The translations under genes and the position numbers were made by a program. DNA of 64,000 nt, from the NCBI RefSeq assembly GCF_000590885.1, contig NZ_JFHN01000045.1, forward strand, positions 310,001 to 374,000, in the 5' to 3' direction. The DNA comes from Erwinia mallotivora (lineage in GTDB: Bacteria > Pseudomonadota > Gammaproteobacteria > Enterobacterales > Enterobacteriaceae). Shown one piece after another: positions 29,135 through 38,476 of this stretch. The notes beneath the pieces were generated by a model. The model did not search any database. It was given only the letters and a program-made list of their open reading frames with translations, and was not told where the DNA came from. How positions within the stretch are numbered: the first letter of the stretch is position 1; each line of letters opens with the position of its first letter.

Positions 29135-30448
29135 ATGACGCCCTTGCAGTGGAAAGAGCCGGTACTGGCGGTGGCGGATGACTTCACCGGGGCAAATGAT
29201 GCCGGAAGCGCCATGGCGGGGGCCGGTGCGCGAGTTAACGTGCTGTTCAACGCATCGGCGGAGACAGACGGGCTGGAAGCGGATGTCTGGGTGATTAATA
29301 CCGACAGCCGCGCCTGCACTGCCGACGAGGCGGCCCAACGCACCCGGCAGGCGGTGGCACGGCAGGCAGAGCTGGCGCGTAACGGCTGGATCTTCAAGAA
29401 AATTGACTCCACGCTGCGCGGTAATCCCGGTGCGGAAGTCGAGGCCGCGCTGCTGGCCAGCACAGCCCCGGCGGCGCTGGTGGTGCCGGCGGTGCCCAAA
29501 CTGGGTCGCATCACCCGGCAGGGGGTGTGCTATATCGACGGCCACCGGTTGACCGAAACGGAATACGCCAGCGATCCGAAAACCCCGGTCAGCGAGGACT
29601 GCGTGCTGGCACGATTACAGCAGCAGAGCGCGTTAAAAGGTGGCCTGCTGCCGCTGGAGGTGGTGCGCCAGCAAGACCTGACGGCGCATCTTGCGGCGGC
29701 GATAGCAGACGGTCAGCGGCTGATTGTTCTTGATGCCGAGCAGCCGTCAGATTTGCAGCACATTGTTCAGGCGGCGGCGGCACTCGCGGTGCGACCACTG
29801 CTGGTCGGCGCGGCCGGGCTGAGCGATGCGCTGAGCGCACACCTGGCCGGAGAGGGGCAGAGGGCTGCTCTACGCCCTGCGCCGGTCAGTGTCAGGCCAG
29901 CGGTGCTGGCGGTGACCGGCTCAATGAGTGAGGTGGGCAGCCGACAAATTGCCCGCCTGCAACAGCACTTTTCGCTGTGTCTGATTGATATCAGCGTCCG
30001 GCAGATTTTGAGCGCCAGCGCCGATGAGGGGCTCTGGCAACAGCAGGCGGTCACGGCGCTGCAACGCGGTCAGCACTGTGTTATCCGCACCTGCCAGCAG
30101 GCCAGCCAGCGGCATGATATCGCGGCGCTCTGTCAGCAATATGGCCTGAGCCGCCGTCAACTGGGCGAGCAGATTTGTACTTTTCTTGCCGGACTGACCC
30201 GCGCGGTACTGGCAGAGGTTCAGCCTGCCGGGCTGTATCTTTCCGGCGGTGATGTGGCGATTGCGGTGGCCAGCGGGCTGGGCGCAAACGGTTTTTGCGT
30301 TGCCGGCCAGGTGGCGGACTGCGTTCCCTGGGGACAACTGCTAAACGGTAAAAACGACCTGCTGGTGCTGACGAAGGCTGGCGGTTTTGGTGATGACAAC
30401 ACCCTGGTAGAAGTTTTTCGTTTTATTGAGGAGAAGGCGGGTGAGTAA
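29135..30448 (+). CDS. Four-carbon acid sugar kinase (DUF1537, DtnK/OtnK type)
   Basis: This 437-residue kinase belongs to the family that phosphorylates D-threonate, D-erythronate or L-erythronate/ketotetronate. The N-terminal substrate domain opens LAVADDFTGANDAG, and the C-terminal nucleotide part has YLSGGDVAIAVASGLG. ATG 29135 has AGGAGA at the right distance; the ATG at 29120 was rejected. The stop overlaps the start of a pdxA2-type gene. The pair kinase + PdxA2 is the known D-threonate (or D-erythronate) pathway that yields dihydroxyacetone phosphate and CO2. Which epimer it uses cannot be told from sequence. Confidence 0.9.
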   Translation: MTPLQWKEPVLAVADDFTGANDAGSAMAGAGARVNVLFNASAETDGLEADVWVINTDSRACTADEAAQRTRQAVARQAELARNGWIFKKIDSTLRGNPGAEVEAALLASTAPAALVVPAVPKLGRITRQGVCYIDGHRLTETEYASDPKTPVSEDCVLARLQQQSALKGGLLPLEVVRQQDLTAHLAAAIADGQRLIVLDAEQPSDLQHIVQAAAALAVRPLLVGAAGLSDALSAHLAGEGQRAALRPAPVSVRPAVLAVTGSMSEVGSRQIARLQQHFSLCLIDISVRQILSASADEGLWQQQAVTALQRGQHCVIRTCQQASQRHDIAALCQQYGLSRRQLGEQICTFLAGLTRAVLAEVQPAGLYLSGGDVAIAVASGLGANGFCVAGQVADCVPWGQLLNGKNDLLVLTKAGGFGDDNTLVEVFRFIEEKAGE

Positions 30449-31421
30449 AATTATTGCGGTTACCATGGGCGATCCGGCGGGTATTGGCCCGGAAATTATC
30501 ATCAAATCTCTGGCGGAAGGAGAGCTGTCAGGTGCAACGGCGGTGGTGGTAGGGTGTGCCAGTACGCTGCGGCGGGTGCTCGGTATGGGCATTACGCCCC
30601 AGGCGGAAATACGCGTGCTGAACCGCGTGGCGGAGGCCCGTTTTGCGCCGGGGATCATTAACGTAATTGACGAACCGCTGGCCGAACCGCAGGCGCTGAA
30701 GCCCGGTGTGGTGCAGGTTGCGGCGGGCGATCTGGCTTTCCGCTGTGTGAAAAGAGCCACGGAGCTGGCGATGGCGGGCGAGGTTCATGCCATCGCCACC
30801 GCGCCACTGAACAAAGAGGCGCTGCACGCCGCCGGACATCTCTACCCCGGCCATACCGAACTGCTGGCGAAACTCACCGACAGCAAAGATTATGCGATGG
30901 TGCTCTACACCGACCGACTGAAGGTGATCCATGTCACCACGCACATTGCGCTGCGTAAGTTCCTTGACACACTGAACGGCGAGCGGGTGGAGACGGTCAC
31001 CGCGATGGCAGATACCTTCCTCAGGCGCGTGGGCTATACAAATCCACGTATTGCGGTGGCCGGGGTGAATCCACATGCCGGTGAAAATGGCCTGTTTGGC
31101 GATGAGGAGATCAAAATCGTCGGGCCGTCCGTTGAGAAGATGAAAGCGCAGGGGCTGAATGTCACCGGACCCTGCCCGCCGGATACGGTTTTCCTGCAAT
31201 GCTATGAAGGCCAGTACGACATAGTGGTGGCGATGTATCACGATCAGGGACATATTCCGCTGAAGCTACTGGGCTTCTACGATGGGGTAAATATCACTGC
31301 CGGGCTGCCGTTTATTCGTACTTCTGCCGACCACGGTACGGCGTTTGATATTGCCTGGACAGGTAAAGCGAAGTCTGAGAGCATGGCGATTTCCATTCAG
31401 CTAGCGATGCAGCTCGCATAG
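30441..31421 (+). CDS. pdxA2: 4-phospho-D-threonate/D-erythronate dehydrogenase (PdxA2)
   Basis: This 326-residue member of the PdxA family has TMGDPAGIGPEIIIKSL at the start, metal ligands expected in VTTHIALRKF and YHDQGHIPLKLLGF, and YPGHTELLAKL. It starts at GTG 30441 after GAGGAGAAGG and overlaps the kinase stop, so the two are translationally coupled. The DUF1537 kinase partner marks it as the catabolic PdxA2 type rather than the vitamin B6 enzyme. It oxidises and decarboxylates the 4-phospho acid to dihydroxyacetone phosphate. Confidence 0.92.
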   Translation: MSKIIAVTMGDPAGIGPEIIIKSLAEGELSGATAVVVGCASTLRRVLGMGITPQAEIRVLNRVAEARFAPGIINVIDEPLAEPQALKPGVVQVAAGDLAFRCVKRATELAMAGEVHAIATAPLNKEALHAAGHLYPGHTELLAKLTDSKDYAMVLYTDRLKVIHVTTHIALRKFLDTLNGERVETVTAMADTFLRRVGYTNPRIAVAGVNPHAGENGLFGDEEIKIVGPSVEKMKAQGLNVTGPCPPDTVFLQCYEGQYDIVVAMYHDQGHIPLKLLGFYDGVNITAGLPFIRTSADHGTAFDIAWTGKAKSESMAISIQLAMQLA

Positions 31422-31427
31422 GGATAT

Positions 31428-32192
31428 ATGAAGGGACAAAGTCGCCTCGACCAGATTATGGACTTTCTGAAAAGTCATAATCTGGTCACCGTCGATCAGC
31501 TGGTGGCTGCCATTGAAGCGTCACCGGCCACTATCCGGCGGGATTTAATCAAACTCGATCTTGAAGGCGTGATCAGCCGTTCGCATGGCGGGGTAACGCT
31601 TAACCGTTTTATTCCTGCTCAGCCGACCACGCTTGAGAAAATGCAGCGCAATCTGGTTGAAAAGCAGGCAATTGCCCGTGCGGCGGCAAGCATGGTCAGT
31701 TCAGGCGATGCGGTGGTGCTGGATGCCGGAACCACGATGATGGAACTGGCGCGTCAACTGACGCATCTACCGCTGCGGGTGATCACCGCCGATCTGCATA
31801 TCGCGCTGTTCCTTTCTGAATTCAAACAGATTGAAGTGACGATTATCGGTGGGCGTATTGATGATTCCAGCCAGTCCTGCGTGGGCGAGCACGGTCGCAG
31901 GCTGTTACGCAATCTCTATCCTGACGTGGCCTTTGTCAGCTGCAATTCCTGGAGTCTGGAGAGGGGGATAACCACGCCGACGGAAGAAAAAGCCGGGCTG
32001 AAAGAGGATCTGCTGGTCAATGCCCGTCGCCGGGTGCTGCTGGCCGACAGCAGCAAATATGGCTCATGGTCGCTGTTTTGTGCCACGCCGCTGCAAAATC
32101 TTACGGATATCGTTACCGACGGCCATCTGGCAGAAGAGGTACAGAGCCAGCTGAGCGATCAACCATTTAACCTGCGGCTCACTCAGTCCTGA
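31428..32192 (+). CDS. DeoR-family transcriptional regulator
   Basis: This 254-residue regulator has an N-terminal helix-turn-helix ([20 protein letters not shown], residues about 20-39) and a DeoR effector domain with [15 protein letters not shown], typical for binding phosphorylated sugars. It follows pdxA2 by 6 bases and so is in the same operon. It most likely represses this operon and the divergent nine-gene cluster by binding the region near 29060. The inducer is probably a phosphorylated intermediate (inference). Confidence 0.92.
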   Translation: MKGQSRLDQIMDFLKSHNLVTVDQLVAAIEASPATIRRDLIKLDLEGVISRSHGGVTLNRFIPAQPTTLEKMQRNLVEKQAIARAAASMVSSGDAVVLDAGTTMMELARQLTHLPLRVITADLHIALFLSEFKQIEVTIIGGRIDDSSQSCVGEHGRRLLRNLYPDVAFVSCNSWSLERGITTPTEEKAGLKEDLLVNARRRVLLADSSKYGSWSLFCATPLQNLTDIVTDGHLAEEVQSQLSDQPFNLRLTQS

Positions 32193-32203
32193 GAGCAAAA
32201 AAA

Positions 32204-32225
32204 GGGCGATCCGCAGACCGCCCTC
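32204..32225 (-). terminator. Terminator of the speE-speD operon
   Basis: Stem AGGGCG/CGCCCT with, read on the minus strand, a T7 tract right after it. It lies 12 bases past the speD stop. It also stands just after the deoR stop on the other strand and could slow transcription from both sides. Confidence 0.8.
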
Positions 32226-32237
32226 TGGGGTGGCATG

Positions 32238-33047
32238 TTAAGGTGCCTTTGCCCCGACTGACGGGATATTGCGCCCGTAATAGATTTCTCGCATCTCTTT
32301 CCACAGCAGGTCGGTGATTCTTTTGTGTTCCTGCTGGCTCAACTCTTCAGGTCGGGTGTTGAACAGATAGTGTTTCAGATCGAACTCTTTCAGCAGCATC
32401 TTGGTGTGAAAGATGTTCTCCTGATAAACGTTCACATCCACCATGTCGTACATCGACTTCATGTCTTCCGACATAAAATTCTGAATCGAATTGATCTGAT
32501 GATCGATATAGTGCTTCACGCCGTTCACATCGCGGGTAAAGCCACGCACCCGGTAATCGATGGTGACGATGTCGGATTCCAGCTGGTGGATCAGGTAGTT
32601 CAGCGCCTTCAGCGGTGAGATAACCCCACAGGTGGAGACTTCAATATCGGCGCGAAAGGTGCAAAGGCCGCCTTCAGGATGGCTTTCCGGGTAGGTATGA
32701 ACGCAAATATGGCTTTTATCCAGGTGCGCAACCACCGAGTTGGGCAGCGGGCCGGGGTGTTCTGAGGTGTCGATGTCTTTCGGATCAACCGGTTCTTCAC
32801 TGACCAGAATGGTAACGCTGGCCCCCTGTGGCTCATAATCCTGTCGGGCAATATTCAGCACGTTTGCGCCAATGATCGAGCAGGTTTCGCTGAGGATCTC
32901 CGTCAGGCGGTTGGCATTGTATTGCTCATCAATGTACGCAATATATCCGTCACGTTCCGCATCGGAACTGGCATAACAGATATCGTAGATACAAAAACTC
33001 AGGCTTTTTGTCAGGTTGTTGAAGCCATGTAGTTTAAGCTTTTGCAA
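32238..33047 (-). CDS. speD: S-adenosylmethionine decarboxylase proenzyme
   Basis: SpeD makes the aminopropyl donor for spermidine synthesis. The proenzyme has 269 residues (264 in E. coli) and self-cleaves between Lys111 and Ser112 ([12 protein letters not shown]) to form the pyruvoyl group. The whole chain matches E. coli SpeD, including the [20 protein letters not shown] segment. It is the second gene of the speE-speD unit, 17 bases after speE. The terminator at 32204 closes the operon. It marks the right edge of the 16-kb accessory block. Confidence 0.98.
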   Translation of the reverse strand: MQKLKLHGFNNLTKSLSFCIYDICYASSDAERDGYIAYIDEQYNANRLTEILSETCSIIGANVLNIARQDYEPQGASVTILVSEEPVDPKDIDTSEHPGPLPNSVVAHLDKSHICVHTYPESHPEGGLCTFRADIEVSTCGVISPLKALNYLIHQLESDIVTIDYRVRGFTRDVNGVKHYIDHQINSIQNFMSEDMKSMYDMVDVNVYQENIFHTKMLLKEFDLKHYLFNTRPEELSQQEHKRITDLLWKEMREIYYGRNIPSVGAKAP

Positions 33048-33064
33048 TTTTGTTCACCCCCTGG

Positions 33065-33922
33065 TCAGTCAGCCAGTGCATTTAACAGATATTGCGGCAG
33101 GGAAAAACTGCCAGTATGGATAGCCGGATTGTAATAACGGCAGCTCAGGCCGGTTGCAGCATAACGGGCCTGTAATGTTGCGCTATCCAGCTGGCGGAGC
33201 GAAGAATTGTCGCTGGCCCAGGCAAAGGTCATGATGCCGCCGTAGTAAGTCGGGATCGCAGCCTGGTAAAAACTGACATCGCGGAAGTAGTGACTCAGTT
33301 TGCGATGGCTGTTAACTGCTTCATCCTGTTGCAGGAAACACACGCCATTCTGCGCCACGAAAATGCCATTTTCATTAAGGCAGCGGTGGCATCCCTGATA
33401 AAACGCCGAGGTGAAGAGACTTTCACCCGGTCCGACAGGATCGGTGCAGTCAGAGATAATCACATCAAACTTGTCGCTACAGGTGCGGACAAAGTTAACA
33501 CCATCGTCAATCACCAGATTAAGGCGGGGATCCTGATAAGCACCTGCGCTGTGGTTGGGGAGATATTGCTGACAGAACGTCACCACGCCTGCGTCAATTT
33601 CCACCATCGTTATCTGTTTAACCGTTTTATGGCGGCTGACTTCACGCAGCATGGCACCGTCGCCGCCGCCGATAATCAACACCCGCTCAGGGTTACCGTG
33701 CGCCAGCAGCGGGACGTGGGTCATCATCTCGTGATAGATAAACTCGTCGCGCTCGGTGGTTTGCACCACGCCATCCAGCGCCATAACACGGCCCAGCGCG
33801 GCATTTTCAAAAATGATCAGATCCTGATGCTCGGTTTGCTCACGGTACAGCACGTTGTCGACAGAGAAATACTGCCCGAAACCGGTATGAAGCGTTTCAT
33901 ACCACCTGTCCTTTTCAGCCAT
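33065..33922 (-). CDS. speE: Spermidine synthase
   Basis: SpeE transfers the aminopropyl group from decarboxylated SAM to putrescine. The 285-residue protein has the nucleotide-binding [10 protein letters not shown], the substrate site [11 protein letters not shown], and the catalytic [15 protein letters not shown]. It matches E. coli SpeE in length and sequence, and pairs with speD as in E. coli. Confidence 0.98.
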   Translation of the reverse strand: MAEKDRWYETLHTGFGQYFSVDNVLYREQTEHQDLIIFENAALGRVMALDGVVQTTERDEFIYHEMMTHVPLLAHGNPERVLIIGGGDGAMLREVSRHKTVKQITMVEIDAGVVTFCQQYLPNHSAGAYQDPRLNLVIDDGVNFVRTCSDKFDVIISDCTDPVGPGESLFTSAFYQGCHRCLNENGIFVAQNGVCFLQQDEAVNSHRKLSHYFRDVSFYQAAIPTYYGGIMTFAWASDNSSLRQLDSATLQARYAATGLSCRYYNPAIHTGSFSLPQYLLNALAD

Positions 33923-34030
33923 GATGAGGCTCTCCTGAGGAAAATAGCCACGAAAAATGGGGCAGTATAATAGCTAACTCTGACCGTGGTTGCACGGTCA
34001 AATTATCACCTGACGGGCATTGTTGCGGGA

Positions 34031-34378
34031 TTATTTAACGTAAGCGAGCAGACTGAGGGAGTCACGGGCCAGGGATTTGCATTTCATATCGTTAGGAATG
34101 GCGATACCACTGAGATCTTTATAACTGTCTTCGCCCAACGATTTCATGTTGTAGCTGCTGTAATTACTCAAATCCCAGCGATTCTGCTGCGCGAGAAACA
34201 ACAGCGCCCGGCGGATCTGATCGTCCGGCAGGTTGCGATAGCCGCAGTCATTCTTCAGATAGACAAATACAGCGGTCAGATCCGCCAGATCTTCCGCTTC
34301 CGACTCGCTAAGCGCAAAACTTGTCGACGAGAAGCCAAACAGACCCAGTAACAACAGAGCCTTGATGCTTTTCTTCAT
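34031..34378 (-). CDS. yacC: YacC family pilotin-like protein
   Basis: This 115-residue secreted protein starts at ATG 34378 with signal peptide MKKSIKALLLLGLFGFSSTSFA. It has the same length and place as E. coli YacC. The mature part has two Cys (DCGYRNLP and KCKSLARDS) and acidic helices, as in the PulS/OutS pilotin family, which guides secretins of type II secretion. No secretion genes are nearby. A longer frame with 13 extra residues was rejected because it places residues before the signal peptide. Confidence 0.88.
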   Translation of the reverse strand: MKKSIKALLLLGLFGFSSTSFALSESEAEDLADLTAVFVYLKNDCGYRNLPDDQIRRALLFLAQQNRWDLSNYSSYNMKSLGEDSYKDLSGIAIPNDMKCKSLARDSLSLLAYVK

Positions 34379-34506
34379 AATTGTTCTCAACCAGTTGTAA
34401 TAGCCAGACGTTAACACAGTTATTGCCGGGCTTCAGACAATTTTGCCAGGGAAACGGCTGTAATGGGGTATTTTCTTCAAAGGCCGTGGCAAAACATCAG
34501 CCAGGC

Positions 34507-34537
34507 TTGACCTTACCGCTGGGGGAAGGGTTATGCT
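34507..34537 (+). promoter_or_regulatory. CueR-type copper-responsive promoter of cueO
   Basis: A -35 box TTGACC (34507-34512) and a -10 box TATGCT (34532-34537) are separated by an over-long 19-base spacer that holds the dyad ACCTTACC/GGGAAGGGT. This is the layout of MerR-family activated promoters, and these boxes resemble E. coli copA/cueO. It is 38 bases upstream of the cueO start, so cueO should be induced by Cu(I) through CueR. Confidence 0.8.
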
Positions 34538-34575
34538 GCGACTTCTGAAAGATTGCCGGTTTAAGGAAAAATGCG

Positions 34576-36231
34576 ATGCAACGCCTTGATTTTATTAAGT
34601 TAAGTACTGCGATGGCTGCGGCCAGTGTGCTGCCAATGTGGAGCCGTTCACTGATGGCGGAAACGACGCGTTCCAGTCTGCCTGTACCCACTCTGTTAAC
34701 CGCAGACCCGCGAGGATTAATCAACATCACTGCACAGCAGGGGCAGAGCCAGTGGATGGGCAAACCGGTTGCCAGCTGGGGCTATAACGGTGCGCTGTTG
34801 GGACCGGCAATTGCTTTGGAGCGGCATAAACCCGTAACGGTGAATCTGCATAACAGATTGCCGGAAGCGACCACCGTCCACTGGCACGGGCTGGGTGTTC
34901 CCGGCGAGGTGGATGGGGGGCCTCATGCGCTGATTGCGCCCGGTGAGTTTCGCAGTGTCAGTTTTACGCCGGATCAACCTGCGGCTACCTGCTGGTTTCA
35001 TCCACATCAACATGGTCGCACCGGCTATCAGGTCGCACAGGGACTGGCCGGATTGGTGGTGGTAAAAGATGAGGAGAGTGAAAAGCTGCTGTTGCCGAAG
35101 ATCTGGGGCGTGGATGACATCCCGGTCATTTTGCAGGACAAACGGCTGAGCGAGGATGGCAGCAGGATTGACTATCAGCTTGACGAAATGAGCGCGGCGG
35201 TGGGCTGGTTCGGTAAAACCATGCTGACCAACGGGGCGATTTATCCGGTACATGCCGTGCCGCGTGGCTGGTTGCGGTTACGGTTACTGAATGGTTGTAA
35301 CGCCCGTTCGCTGAATCTGACTGCCAGCGACGGCCGACCGCTGTATGTGATTGGCAGCGATGGCGGGCTGCTGGCTGAACCGGTGAAACTGAATGAACTG
35401 CCGATGCTGCCCGGAGAGCGATTTGAAGTACTGATCGATACCCATGATGGCAAAACCTTTGATCTGCAAACGCTACCGGTGCAGCAGATGGGAATGACGC
35501 TGGCACCTTTTGATCAACCGTTGCCGGTGCTGACCATCCAGCCGCTACAGGTTTTTGCCAGTGGTACGCTGCCGGATAAGCTGGTGGCGGTGCCTGCCAT
35601 ACCACCGCATGACGATGTCAGCACACGTCTGTTGAAACTGACCATGGACCCTGAGCTGGACAGGCGCGGCATGTTGGCGCTGATGGAAAAGTATGGTCAT
35701 GCCGCGATGGCGGATATGAGTGGCGACGCCGATGATAACGGCGATGGGGAATCGTCTGCGATGTCGGGTGGCGAAAAAGGGCACGGTTCAATGGCAGGCA
35801 TGGAGCACGGTTCAATGGCAGGCATGGAGCACGATTCAATGCCAGGAATGGAACATGATAAGCCAGCTGCCAGCGCATATGATTTCCATAACGGTAACAA
35901 AATCAATGGCGTTGCTTTTGATATGGATCGGCCATCGTTCGATGTAAAACAGGGTGTTGTGGAGAAGTGGATCATTTCCGGCGAGGGTGATCAGATGCTG
36001 CATCCTTTCCATATACACGGCACGCAGTTTCGTATTCTTTCGGAAAATGGCAAACCGCCAGCGCCACATCGTCGTGGCTGGAAAGATATGGTGCGGGTTG
36101 AAGGGGGCCGCAGCGAAGTGCTGGTGAGTTTCAATCACTCTGCCGGTCAGGATCAGGCTTACATGGCCCACTGCCATCTGCTGGAACATGAAGATACGGG
36201 CATGATGCTTGGTTTTACGGTGAGTCGTTAA
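34576..36231 (+). CDS. cueO: Multicopper oxidase CueO
   Basis: This periplasmic laccase-like enzyme oxidises Cu(I). The 551-residue protein carries all copper motifs: [30 protein letters not shown] and [14 protein letters not shown] Met/His-rich insert (about residues 375-430) contains a tandem HGSMAGME repeat. The N-terminus reads [21 protein letters not shown]. coli has the twin arginine as MQRRDFLK. Here the second Arg codon is CTT (Leu), so the Tat motif is RL. The protein may be exported poorly or may still use the single Arg. The normal downstream neighbour gcd is missing. Confidence 0.97.
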   Translation: MQRLDFIKLSTAMAAASVLPMWSRSLMAETTRSSLPVPTLLTADPRGLINITAQQGQSQWMGKPVASWGYNGALLGPAIALERHKPVTVNLHNRLPEATTVHWHGLGVPGEVDGGPHALIAPGEFRSVSFTPDQPAATCWFHPHQHGRTGYQVAQGLAGLVVVKDEESEKLLLPKIWGVDDIPVILQDKRLSEDGSRIDYQLDEMSAAVGWFGKTMLTNGAIYPVHAVPRGWLRLRLLNGCNARSLNLTASDGRPLYVIGSDGGLLAEPVKLNELPMLPGERFEVLIDTHDGKTFDLQTLPVQQMGMTLAPFDQPLPVLTIQPLQVFASGTLPDKLVAVPAIPPHDDVSTRLLKLTMDPELDRRGMLALMEKYGHAAMADMSGDADDNGDGESSAMSGGEKGHGSMAGMEHGSMAGMEHDSMPGMEHDKPAASAYDFHNGNKINGVAFDMDRPSFDVKQGVVEKWIISGEGDQMLHPFHIHGTQFRILSENGKPPAPHRRGWKDMVRVEGGRSEVLVSFNHSAGQDQAYMAHCHLLEHEDTGMMLGFTVSR

Positions 36232-36337
36232 CGGGGTTGTGGGGCTGGGTGCATTTGCATGTTTGTCAGCAAGGCCGGCAAGGGGGGATGAATTTTCCAT
36301 AACCGGACGTTCGGTAATCGGCAGGCTGAACCGGCTG

Positions 36338-36399
36338 AAAATTCGGGTAGATTTTTCGCTGCTCTGATTGTGTCTATAAAACAACAGGTTAATTTTAGA
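36338..36399 (+). promoter_or_regulatory. Type I-E CRISPR leader (copy 2)
   Basis: About 62 bases ending TTTTAGA directly before a full I-E repeat. It is closely similar to 15846-15906, including TAGATTTTTC and CTATAAAACA. This is the intact leader-repeat junction of the pair. Confidence 0.78.
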
Positions 36400-36489
36400 G
36401 TGTTCCCCGCGTAAGCGGGGGTAAACCGGCGTGGGATCGCAAACCTGGTGATGATATTTCGTGTTCCCCGCGTAAGCGGGGGTAAACCG
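36400..36489 (+). CRISPR. Minimal type I-E array (2 repeats, 1 spacer)
   Basis: Two identical 29-base I-E repeats (36400-36428 and 36461-36489; arms CCCCGC/GCGGGG, ending GTAAACCG) flank one 32-base spacer (36429-36460). The leader is intact, but no Cas1/Cas2/Cascade genes of type I-E are in the window. The downstream 200 bases show no further repeat and no gene. Confidence 0.92.
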
Positions 36490-36640
36490 AACAGATGCGT
36501 CGGTTATTAGCGATGCCTGCGATAACTGGCGTGGAGGCCCACCTTTGACGCCTGTTGAAGCCGCCTGACCGACGGCCTCTTTACCAGGCCATCAGCAATG
36601 CCACGCGGGTTAAATATTTCAAGATTCTTGCAGTTCTGTT

Positions 36641-36682
36641 CTGGTGAAAATGACAGCAAAGTTTATCAGCGCGGCGCGCTTT
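36641..36682. repeat. 42-bp inverted repeat, left copy
   Basis: This segment, beginning CTGGTGAAAATGACAGC and ending CGGCGCGCTTT, recurs inverted at 37931-37972 with only two mismatches. The two copies flank the small membrane genes and the interrupted toxin-like gene (36698-37875). See the right copy. Confidence 0.85.
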
Positions 36683-36697
36683 ACAATAGTGTTATGG

Positions 36698-36874
36698 TTA
36701 TTTTTTATACACGCGAAAAAATCTGACCGCACCGACAACAAGAATTGTCATTAAACCAGATAAAAACCAATAATCTGGAACAACAAAATAGTAAAAAACA
36801 AAAAGAAATATAACTATAGCGTAAGCAATCAAGTCCTCTAATATTTCCTTGAAAAATGCGGATAAGAAACTCAT
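36698..36874 (-). CDS. 58-residue membrane protein
   Basis: A 58-codon frame overlaps the end of the upstream 82-residue gene by ATGA, which supports it as a real coupled gene. It reads MSFLSAFFKEILEDLIAYAI followed by two hydrophobic stretches and ends RFFRVYKK. It fits a two-span inner membrane protein. With its partner it faces away from the toxin-like gene at 37183. It may be an immunity or accessory protein of that locus (inference). Confidence 0.6.
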   Translation of the reverse strand: MSFLSAFFKEILEDLIAYAIVIFLFVFYYFVVPDYWFLSGLMTILVVGAVRFFRVYKK

Positions 36875-37119
36875 CGCTCTACCTTGTTAAACTTGTAGAA
36901 AACACACCCAGATAAAACCAAAGCCACTAAACCTGACAATAAAACCAAAAATACAATCCAGGAATCAAATGAAGCTCTGAAGCCTAAAAAACTCAACCTG
37001 CTCATAAAATCAATAGCATTGTCAGCTGTCAAGAACCTGAATGCAAATTCAAAAACCAAAACGACCAGTATAACAAAAGAAAGAACAAATGAAATTATAG
37101 AGAAAATCCATTTTTTCAA
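36871..37119 (-). CDS. 82-residue membrane protein
   Basis: A TTG at 37119 lies 7 bases after TGAGGA, giving KKWIFSIISFVLSFVILVVL at the start. The alternative GTG at 37164 lacks such a site. The protein has two long hydrophobic segments (about residues 5-28 and 53-75), an Arg/Asp-containing loop, and ends YKFNKVER. It overlaps the 58-residue gene and diverges from the toxin-like gene across about 60 bases. I do not recognise the family; it is a possible immunity partner. Confidence 0.6.
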   Translation of the reverse strand: MKKWIFSIISFVLSFVILVVLVFEFAFRFLTADNAIDFMSRLSFLGFRASFDSWIVFLVLLSGLVALVLSGCVFYKFNKVER

Positions 37120-37182
37120 GGTTAAATCCTCATGATATAGTACATTTAATGCAATTTTTATCACGGAAAAGGAAAACCGACA

Positions 37183-37875
37183 ATGTCTGTATCTTCAATA
37201 GTAAAATTCAAATTGCAAACAGACAGGAGTGCAGCGTTAGCGCTTGAGCGTGCGGTTAATGGTGTTAACCAAAACAGCAGTAACGTACTGGAAGATTTGC
37301 GCGCAGGGATAGAAAGGGCTTCGTGGTACAGCTGATGCCTTTTCGATAAATATAAGGATGTGTGCACGGAACTATCAACTGAAGATCGAAGATTCATAAA
37401 GTGCATATATGAAGTCTATAAGAGAAAAAATATCATCGCTGATATGATGAGAATGTACATGGATGATGAACTGAAGTACGTAAGCGACAGCCAGATACGA
37501 TCTCTTGATATTAAACTAACAAAATGTTTGGCTAATTACCGAAGCAGTCGGTTGACAAAGATGGCGATAGCAAACACCCTGTCAATTATTATCGTCAACT
37601 CATTCAGTTTCAAAAATGAAGTTATGATTAAGCTTAACAGATATAGCTTCGTAATAGTTACGGCTGCATCCCTTTACGGGAAAGTTCAAATGGCTGCGTT
37701 TGCAGCAAGAAAATTGAGATCAATTTCTTCCCATTTATATAACGCCTTATATATGAATAATATGGAAATGCTTTATTTTCTGGTTGGTGCTAAAATAAAC
37801 AAAGCATTAGTGGACTCTGCTGGCTTACGTGGAGAAGAGCGTATCATTTCGATAATGAAAACTTTGTCTTATTAA
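37183..37875 (+). pseudogene. Toxin-like protein (paralogue of the 38477 gene), interrupted by in-frame TGA
   Basis: The frame runs from ATG 37183 to a TGA at 37336-37338, then continues open in the same frame to 37875 (230 codons before the stop). Around the stop the text ASWYS-stop-CLFDKYKDVCTEL aligns with LAYYTSCFTDNYQAVCTG of the paralogue, so the stop replaces one residue. The C-terminal part also aligns: LYGKVQMAAFAARKL with YYGYVQESADAANRL, and YNALYMNNMEMLYFLV with YYALYVEKLEMLYFIV. No known catalytic motif is present, and a moderately hydrophobic stretch (residues about 125-165) could insert in a membrane. An ATG or GTG restart would give only the C-terminal 170 residues. Confidence 0.75.
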
Positions 37876-37930
37876 TAAGTATCAGCCACCAGAATTATAT
37901 CTCTGGTGGCTGATATTCGGGCAATTTTGC

Positions 37931-37972
37931 AAAGCGCGCCGCGCTGATAAACTTTGCTGCCATTTTCTCCAG
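37931..37972. repeat. 42-bp inverted repeat, right copy
   Basis: The reverse complement of this segment matches 36641-36682 at 40 of 42 positions. The two copies lie 1248 bases apart and bracket three genes. No transposase was found between them. They may be ends of a mobile cassette or a shared genomic repeat. Confidence 0.85.
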
Positions 37973-38476
37973 TAACACTATCCAGGAACGTATTTTAAGG
38001 CTGGCATTTTCAGCGAGATATCATCCTCCGGGTGATACGTTGGTACAGCAATTATGCAGTTAGCTATCAAAGGCTACAGGAAATGCTGGCAGCGAGCGGG
38101 GAGTGCCGTGCCCTCATGTAGCAGGGCCTACTCGTTCGCAGTCCTTAACGAGCATTCAATCAGCAAAAGCTATGCGCTGCGGCCTGAGGGTCGCCCTTTT
38201 CTCTTCGCTTTCCGCGCTTACTTTTGAAGGTCGCGGCCCAGAGGGGCTTCCTTCAATCCAGAAGTTTGCTATGTCCCGTTTTATGCAGGTTAGTGTTCCC
38301 CGCGCGAGCGGGAGGTAAACGGCAGGCAAACATCCCAGTACCGAAATTAGTTTGGATATCTAAGATTATCGTACGTTAAGGCTGTTTTTTGACATTTCGA
38401 CTTTCGCTGACAACAGCAGTGCAAGCGCCTCGGAAATAATTCCCGGCACTAAGCCTGGAGTAGTTAGATCAGAATT
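37973..38476. other. Gene-free region with an I-E repeat relic
   Basis: The stretch holds GC-rich segments around 38100-38270 with no supported ORF (the 71-codon frame at 38103 has no ribosome site) and the degenerate I-E repeat at 38293-38322. It is similar in character to 17280-17700, which also lies next to an I-E repeat relic. Confidence 0.4.
38293..38322 (+). repeat. Degenerate type I-E CRISPR repeat
   Basis: Starts GTGTTCCCCGCGCGAGCGGG and then reads AGGTAAACGG, with one extra base and a lost C compared with the consensus. Single copy. Confidence 0.8.

Noticed and set aside
37336..37338. TGA in the toxin-like gene as selenocysteine
   Set aside because: The paralogue block has no equivalent Cys at the stop position (the Cys after the stop aligns with its own Cys). 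No supporting hairpin was seen.
38103..38318. 71-codon plus-strand frame before the I-E relic at 38293
   Set aside because: It runs into the CRISPR repeat, has no ribosome site and resembles the non-coding debris at 17280-17700.
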